Assembly: GCA_040904925.1 (NCBI GenBank)
Contig: JBBDSP010000030.1
Coordinates: 5,038 to 69,037, forward strand
Origin: Gracilimonas sp040904925
GTDB lineage: Bacteria > Bacteroidota > Rhodothermia > Balneolales > Balneolaceae
DNA: 64,000 nt
Direction: 5' to 3'
Shown here: one piece after another, positions 61,210 to 64,000 of the stretch
Position numbering within the stretch: position 1 is the stretch's first letter
Layout: each line of letters starts with the position of its first letter
Position numbers and translations under genes: made by a program
The notes under the pieces: generated by a model
Told to the model about the DNA's origin: nothing
Databases searched by the model: none
The model's input: only the letters and a program-made list of their open reading frames with translations

Positions 61210-61764
61210 ACATTACCTCTTTAAATTTATGTTGATTTAGTTGTTTTGAGCATTTAAAGACTCATTTGCCACACTAATAAATTGTGTTATTGTACGACAA
61301 CAGGAATTTTACAAAAGTTTAACATAAGAAACCAAACTTTAATACCTGTTTTTTTATAAGCCTGACTTGTATAGTCTTACAAGTTTTTAAGTTATTTTAA
61401 ACGGGTTTTAGTTCTATTCTTTGAATTGATTCAAGCTTAAAACGAGAGTGAAAAAGTTTTTCAGAAACTATATTGACAAATTTTGTGCTATATAAGCAGC
61501 AGTTCTTTACACCGACCATAAAGTGATTATTAACCATAGGCAGTTAAGAGAGTTTTTTTTATTTATACAATAAGATGAACCGTAATTCGCAATTAATTAG
61601 CTTCAAAAGCAGAGCTACATATGAAGACACAGCAGTTTTAAAAATTCATCCCCCTTTTAGAAAAAACCTGCTACAAAATTACTATATATCTGATTATTTG
61701 AGAGTATTAACATGACCTTAGTTATGCAGACACCTGCTTAAGTATAGCTTTTGAACACCAATTC
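61210..61764. other. AT-rich non-coding spacer upstream of susC
   Basis: About 555 bp without a plausible gene. It contains the susC promoter region and a 7-6-7 inverted repeat (ACTTGTA/TACAAGT, 61365-61384) about 155 bp before the susC start. Beyond that I see no feature that I can support. Confidence 0.5.
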
Positions 61765-61899
61765 CTAGGGACGATATTTTACCGTCCACCCTTTCTTCCC
61801 TAATTTGTTATGAGACAACAGCCGTTGTTCTAAATTGGAAGTATAACCAATATAGATTTTCTCATAAGTTGGTGAGTACAGTGCGTAAACCGTGGGCAT
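61765..61899 (-). pseudogene. Truncated GIY-YIG endonuclease-like gene (decayed copy)
   Basis: From an ATG at 61899 it reads MPTVYALYSPTYEKIYIGYT, the GIY-YIG start (here VYALYS and IYIGYT), nearly identical to the first 45 residues of the intact gene at 62044-62298. A TGG-to-TAG change at codon 45 (61765-61767) stops it, and homology ends a few codons further, so the C-terminal half is missing. It is a duplicate that has lost function. Confidence 0.8.
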
Positions 61900-61923
61900 A
61901 ATTTCCCTGATATAATTCAGATA

Positions 61924-61956
61924 TAAAAAAAGCCTTCCGAACTTAATCAGAAGGCT
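61924..61956 (-). terminator. Decayed-copy terminator hairpin
   Basis: AGCCTTCCGA/TCAGAAGGCT, a 10 bp stem with one G-A type mismatch, a 6 nt loop and a T-run on the minus strand. It is the counterpart of the terminator at 62331-62363. Confidence 0.75.
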
Positions 61957-61965
61957 TTTAAGTAG

Positions 61966-62042
61966 TGGCGGGTCCGCCAAAGATCGGATGTTAGTCGGAT
62001 TCGAACCTACGTCCGCCAACCGGCGGATAAGAGCCCGACGAG
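61966..62042 (-). pseudogene. Degenerate tRNA-fMet remnant
   Basis: Relative to the intact tRNA-fMet (62373-62445), this stretch keeps CTCGTCGGGCTC (D-arm end and anticodon stem), GTAGGTTCGAATCC (T arm) and CCCGCCACT (3' end). The CAT anticodon region and the acceptor segment are replaced by unrelated sequence with a small ccgcc/ggcgg hairpin. It is not functional as a tRNA. Confidence 0.75.
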
Positions 62043-62043
62043 T

Positions 62044-62298
62044 TTATTGGTATTTCTTTCGGACTTCCGCCCACACATATTCCCGGCCCTTTGCTGACTT
62101 TAACTGCTTTTCTCTATTCATGGCATCTTTCTTATTTTCAAACTCTTCGGTGAATACCAATTCCCAGGGACGATATTTTATCGTCCACCCTTTCTTCCCT
62201 AATTTGTTATGAGACAACAGCCTTTGTTCCAAATTGGAGGTATACCCGATGTAGATCTTTTCATAAGCAGGTGAGTATAGAGCGTAAACCGTAAACAT
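62044..62298 (-). CDS. GIY-YIG nuclease superfamily protein (YhbQ-like)
   Basis: 84 residues. VYALYSPAYEKIYIGYTSNL is the GIY-YIG signature (with Tyr-containing first motif and YIGYTS second), followed by LEQRLLSHN and TIKYRPWELVFTEEF with a catalytic-type Glu. The remaining region ENKKDAMNREKQLKSAKGRE matches the UPF0213/YhbQ-like small family. Such single-domain proteins are found in many bacteria with unclear roles. It lies on the minus strand between tRNA-fMet and the tRNA remnant. Its stop is immediately beside the remnant. Confidence 0.85.
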   Translation of the reverse strand: MFTVYALYSPAYEKIYIGYTSNLEQRLLSHNKLGKKGWTIKYRPWELVFTEEFENKKDAMNREKQLKSAKGREYVWAEVRKKYQ

Positions 62299-62330
62299 AA
62301 TTTCCCCGATTCCCCGATATAATTCAGATA

Positions 62331-62363
62331 TAAAAAAAGCCTTCTGAACTTAATCAGAAGGCT
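62331..62363 (-). terminator. Terminator of tRNA-fMet
   Basis: A perfect 10 bp stem (AGCCTTCTGA/TCAGAAGGCT) with a 6 nt loop and a run of seven Ts on the minus strand, 10 bp past the tRNA 3' end. Confidence 0.88.
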
Positions 62364-62372
62364 CTATGATAG

Positions 62373-62445
<73 letters not shown>

Positions 62446-62484
62446 GTGAAGACTTTTAATATACGATTAATTGCACACCCATAT

Positions 62485-62513
62485 CAAGGTAAATTTTAAA
62501 TTTATTTATCAAA
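62485..62513 (-). promoter_or_regulatory. Probable promoter of tRNA-fMet (TTTG-N18-TACCTTG)
   Basis: On the minus strand TTTG (62510-62513) and TACCTTG (62485-62491) are 18 bp apart, close to the Bacteroidota -33/-7 pattern, and 40 bp before the tRNA 5' end. Confidence 0.4.
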
Positions 62514-62565
62514 CTTCAGTATTCCTTTTCCTATTTTTCAAAGAAAATTCTAAGACCTATTTAAT

Positions 62566-63828
62566 ATGATCACAAGTAAGCAAGCCATTGAATTGGAAGA
62601 CAAATATGGAGCCCATAATTACCACCCCCTGCCGGTGGTGTTATCTAAAGGAGAAGGTGTTTATGTATGGGATCCGGAAGGCAATAAGTATTTTGATTTC
62701 CTGTCTGCTTATTCTGCGGTTAATCAAGGGCATTCACATCCCAAAATTACCAAAGCACTTACCGATCAGGCACAGACTTTAAGCCTCACTTCCCGCGCCT
62801 TTTATAATAATGTACTGGGTGAGTATGAGAAGTATGTGACCGAATATTTTGGGTTCGATAAAGTCTTACCAATGAATACCGGAGCAGAAGGAGTGGAAAC
62901 AGCCATCAAGATCTGCCGAAAATGGGCGTACGAAAAAAAAGGAGTTCCTGAGCAGGAAGCTCAGATCATTGTTCTTGAGAATAACTTTCATGGGCGTACT
63001 ACAACTGTTATCTCTTTTTCTAACGATCCGGACGCCCGAAAAAACTTTGGTCCTTACACGCCCGGCTTTATCAAAATTCCTTACAACGATCTTGATGCTC
63101 TCGAAGAAGCCCTGAAGCAACCTAACATTGCAGGAGTTTTGGCTGAGCCTATTCAGGGGGAAGCAGGAGTTGTGGTTCCTGATGATGACTACATTCCTAA
63201 AATAGCTGAACTTTGTAAAAAGAATAATGTCCTTTTTATAGCTGATGAAATTCAAACAGGGATTGCCCGTACCGGAAGTTTGCTTGCCGTTTGTGGAAAT
63301 TGTTCTTGTGGCGGACACTGTGAACGACAGGCTACTTATACCAAACCGGATATGCTGATCTTAGGAAAAGCTTTGTCGGGCGGATCATATCCCGTTTCTG
63401 CTGTATTGGCAGATGACCATATTATGGAAGTGATCAAGCCCGGTCAGCATGGTTCTACCTACGGTGGTAATCCCTTGGCTTGCAAAGTGGCTATTGCCGC
63501 CTTGGATGTTGTTAAGGATGAGAAGCTTGCTCAGAACGCGCGAAAGCTTGGTCAACTGTTCCGCGACGAAATGCAGAAACTGGTTGATGAATCTTATCTT
63601 TTTGTCAAAGTTCGGGGTCGTGGATTGTTGAATGCCGTGATCATCAATGATTCTCCGGATAGTGATACCGCATGGAAGTTCTGTGTTGCTTTAAAAGACA
63701 ATGGATTATTGGCCAAGCCAACACACGGAAATATCATTCGCTTTGCTCCTCCACTGGTAATGACGGAAGAACAGCTGATGAATTGCGTTGAGATCATCAG
63801 AAACACGGTATCAAAATTCAATAACTAA
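62566..63828 (+). CDS. rocD: Ornithine aminotransferase
   Basis: 420 residues of class III aminotransferase. YDLDAL... NNFHGRTTTVISFS, GEAGVVVPDDDY and FIADEIQTGIARTG are visible, the PLP lysine is Lys268 in ILGKALSGG, and the closing GNIIRFAPPLV is typical. It transfers the delta-amino group of ornithine to 2-oxoglutarate, giving glutamate semialdehyde for proline/arginine interconversion. A Cys cluster (Cys243, 246, 248 and 252, pattern C-x2-C-x-C-x3-C) sits in the loop between IARTG and the PLP lysine, where most orthologues have a short DHENVKPD-like link. The gene stands alone behind the tRNA with a weak terminator downstream. Confidence 0.92.
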   Translation: MITSKQAIELEDKYGAHNYHPLPVVLSKGEGVYVWDPEGNKYFDFLSAYSAVNQGHSHPKITKALTDQAQTLSLTSRAFYNNVLGEYEKYVTEYFGFDKVLPMNTGAEGVETAIKICRKWAYEKKGVPEQEAQIIVLENNFHGRTTTVISFSNDPDARKNFGPYTPGFIKIPYNDLDALEEALKQPNIAGVLAEPIQGEAGVVVPDDDYIPKIAELCKKNNVLFIADEIQTGIARTGSLLAVCGNCSCGGHCERQATYTKPDMLILGKALSGGSYPVSAVLADDHIMEVIKPGQHGSTYGGNPLACKVAIAALDVVKDEKLAQNARKLGQLFRDEMQKLVDESYLFVKVRGRGLLNAVIINDSPDSDTAWKFCVALKDNGLLAKPTHGNIIRFAPPLVMTEEQLMNCVEIIRNTVSKFNN

Positions 63829-63832
63829 ACCA

Positions 63833-63858
63833 CTCTGCACTGAAAGTGCAGAGGTTTT
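63833..63858 (+). terminator. Hairpin terminator of the ornithine aminotransferase gene
   Basis: CTCTGCACT/AGTGCAGAG perfect 9 bp stem with a 3 nt loop, followed by four Ts, so a moderate terminator. Confidence 0.6.
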
Positions 63859-63880
63859 GGGTTGGAATCAATTAGACTTC

Positions 63881-63943
63881 CTCCTCTGTCGCCTGCTTGC
63901 AAAGGCGGAGAAGAGACAGAGGAGATCGAATAGTCGGATTCGA
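63881..63943. repeat. Two nested inverted repeats before the last gene
   Basis: CTCCTCTGTC pairs perfectly with GACAGAGGAG (63881-63890 and 63915-63924) with a GCC/GGC inner stem. A second repeat, TCGAAT/ATTCGA around AGTCGG (63926-63943), ends 1 bp before an ATG. They may be a terminator-like or regulatory structure; I cannot assign a role. Confidence 0.45.
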
Positions 63944-63944
63944 C

Positions 63945-64000
63945 ATGGAGTTGCAACAAAAAAGTAGACAGTTGGTTAAGGGTGATCATGCTGCTTGTTT
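63945..64000 (+). CDS. Start of a gene cut by the right edge, possibly an ECF sigma factor
   Basis: From an ATG at 63945, 18 codons read MELQQKSRQLVKGDHAAC before the window ends. The LVKGDxxAx pattern is like the first helix of ECF RNA polymerase sigma factors (region 2). It is too short for certainty and may not be a gene at all. Confidence 0.35.
   Translation, partial: MELQQKSRQLVKGDHAAC

Noticed and set aside
61988..62212. Plus-strand 74-codon frame across the tRNA remnant and GIY-YIG gene
   Set aside because: It is the complement of the GIY-YIG gene and tRNA remnant, with no start context.

Overview
This is a 64 kb chromosomal window, AT-rich and densely coded, with no plasmid or phage backbone. 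The gene set points to the Bacteroidota/Balneolota side of the FCB group: a SusC/SusD pair, two GWxTD-domain lipoproteins, an LptE gene overlapping a sigma54-type activator, a fused alpha/beta E1 dehydrogenase, a SprE/PorW-like TPR lipoprotein, a serine palmitoyltransferase, and promoter elements of the TAnnTTTG type. Most start codons lack a Shine-Dalgarno sequence, as expected for that group. Balneolota (Balneola/Gracilimonas-like) is my best guess; it is an inference from gene content only.

Layout. 1-7.4 kb: a minus-strand run of housekeeping genes (dprA 5' end, obg, a DPP-IV peptidase, accD, tsaB, pyrC), then a small metal-related unit (MerC membrane protein plus a ribbon-helix-helix/Cys-ribbon protein) behind a perfect palindrome and a broken thioesterase remnant. 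7.5-16 kb: xseA, pheA, an AI-2E family exporter, a REP-associated transposase (RAYT) with five REP hairpins, pgk, a cysteine desulfurase and small genes. 16-22 kb: a two-subunit Na+/solute symporter, the fused E1 dehydrogenase and fumC. 22.5-28.5 kb: a probable sphingolipid locus (GNAT protein, serine palmitoyltransferase, two GT4 glycosyltransferases and a divergent SDR). 28.5-38.6 kb: an Ig-like exported protein, mutY with an intact Nudix box, rpsU, radA, a flippase-like protein, class I aldolase, hsp20 and dus. 38.7-48.4 kb: serS, an Lrp regulator, sigma54 activator-lptE-TPR, an MBL hydrolase, bL31, a MoxR-like ATPase, pabB and pyrD. 48.4-61.2 kb: the envelope block (TPR lipoprotein, pyk, tandem GWxTD lipoproteins, SusD, SusC). 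61.7-64 kb: a tandemly duplicated tRNA-fMet/terminator/GIY-YIG unit, ornithine aminotransferase and the 5' end of one further gene.

How the genes connect. Pyrimidine synthesis is represented twice (pyrC, pyrD), central carbon metabolism by pgk, fba, pyk, fumC and the E1 fusion, and the cell envelope by LptE, SusCD, GWxTD, SprE-like and probable sphingolipid genes. The most notable points are the putative RHH/MerC metal-response unit with its own operator, the RAYT that carries one of its REPs inside its coding sequence, the candidate ceramide cluster, the tRNA/GIY-YIG duplication, and several enzymes with departures at known functional positions: AccD and bL31 without zinc cysteines, a class-2 PyrD with Cys at the catalytic Ser position, MutY with a complete Nudix box, and ornithine aminotransferase with a Cys cluster.
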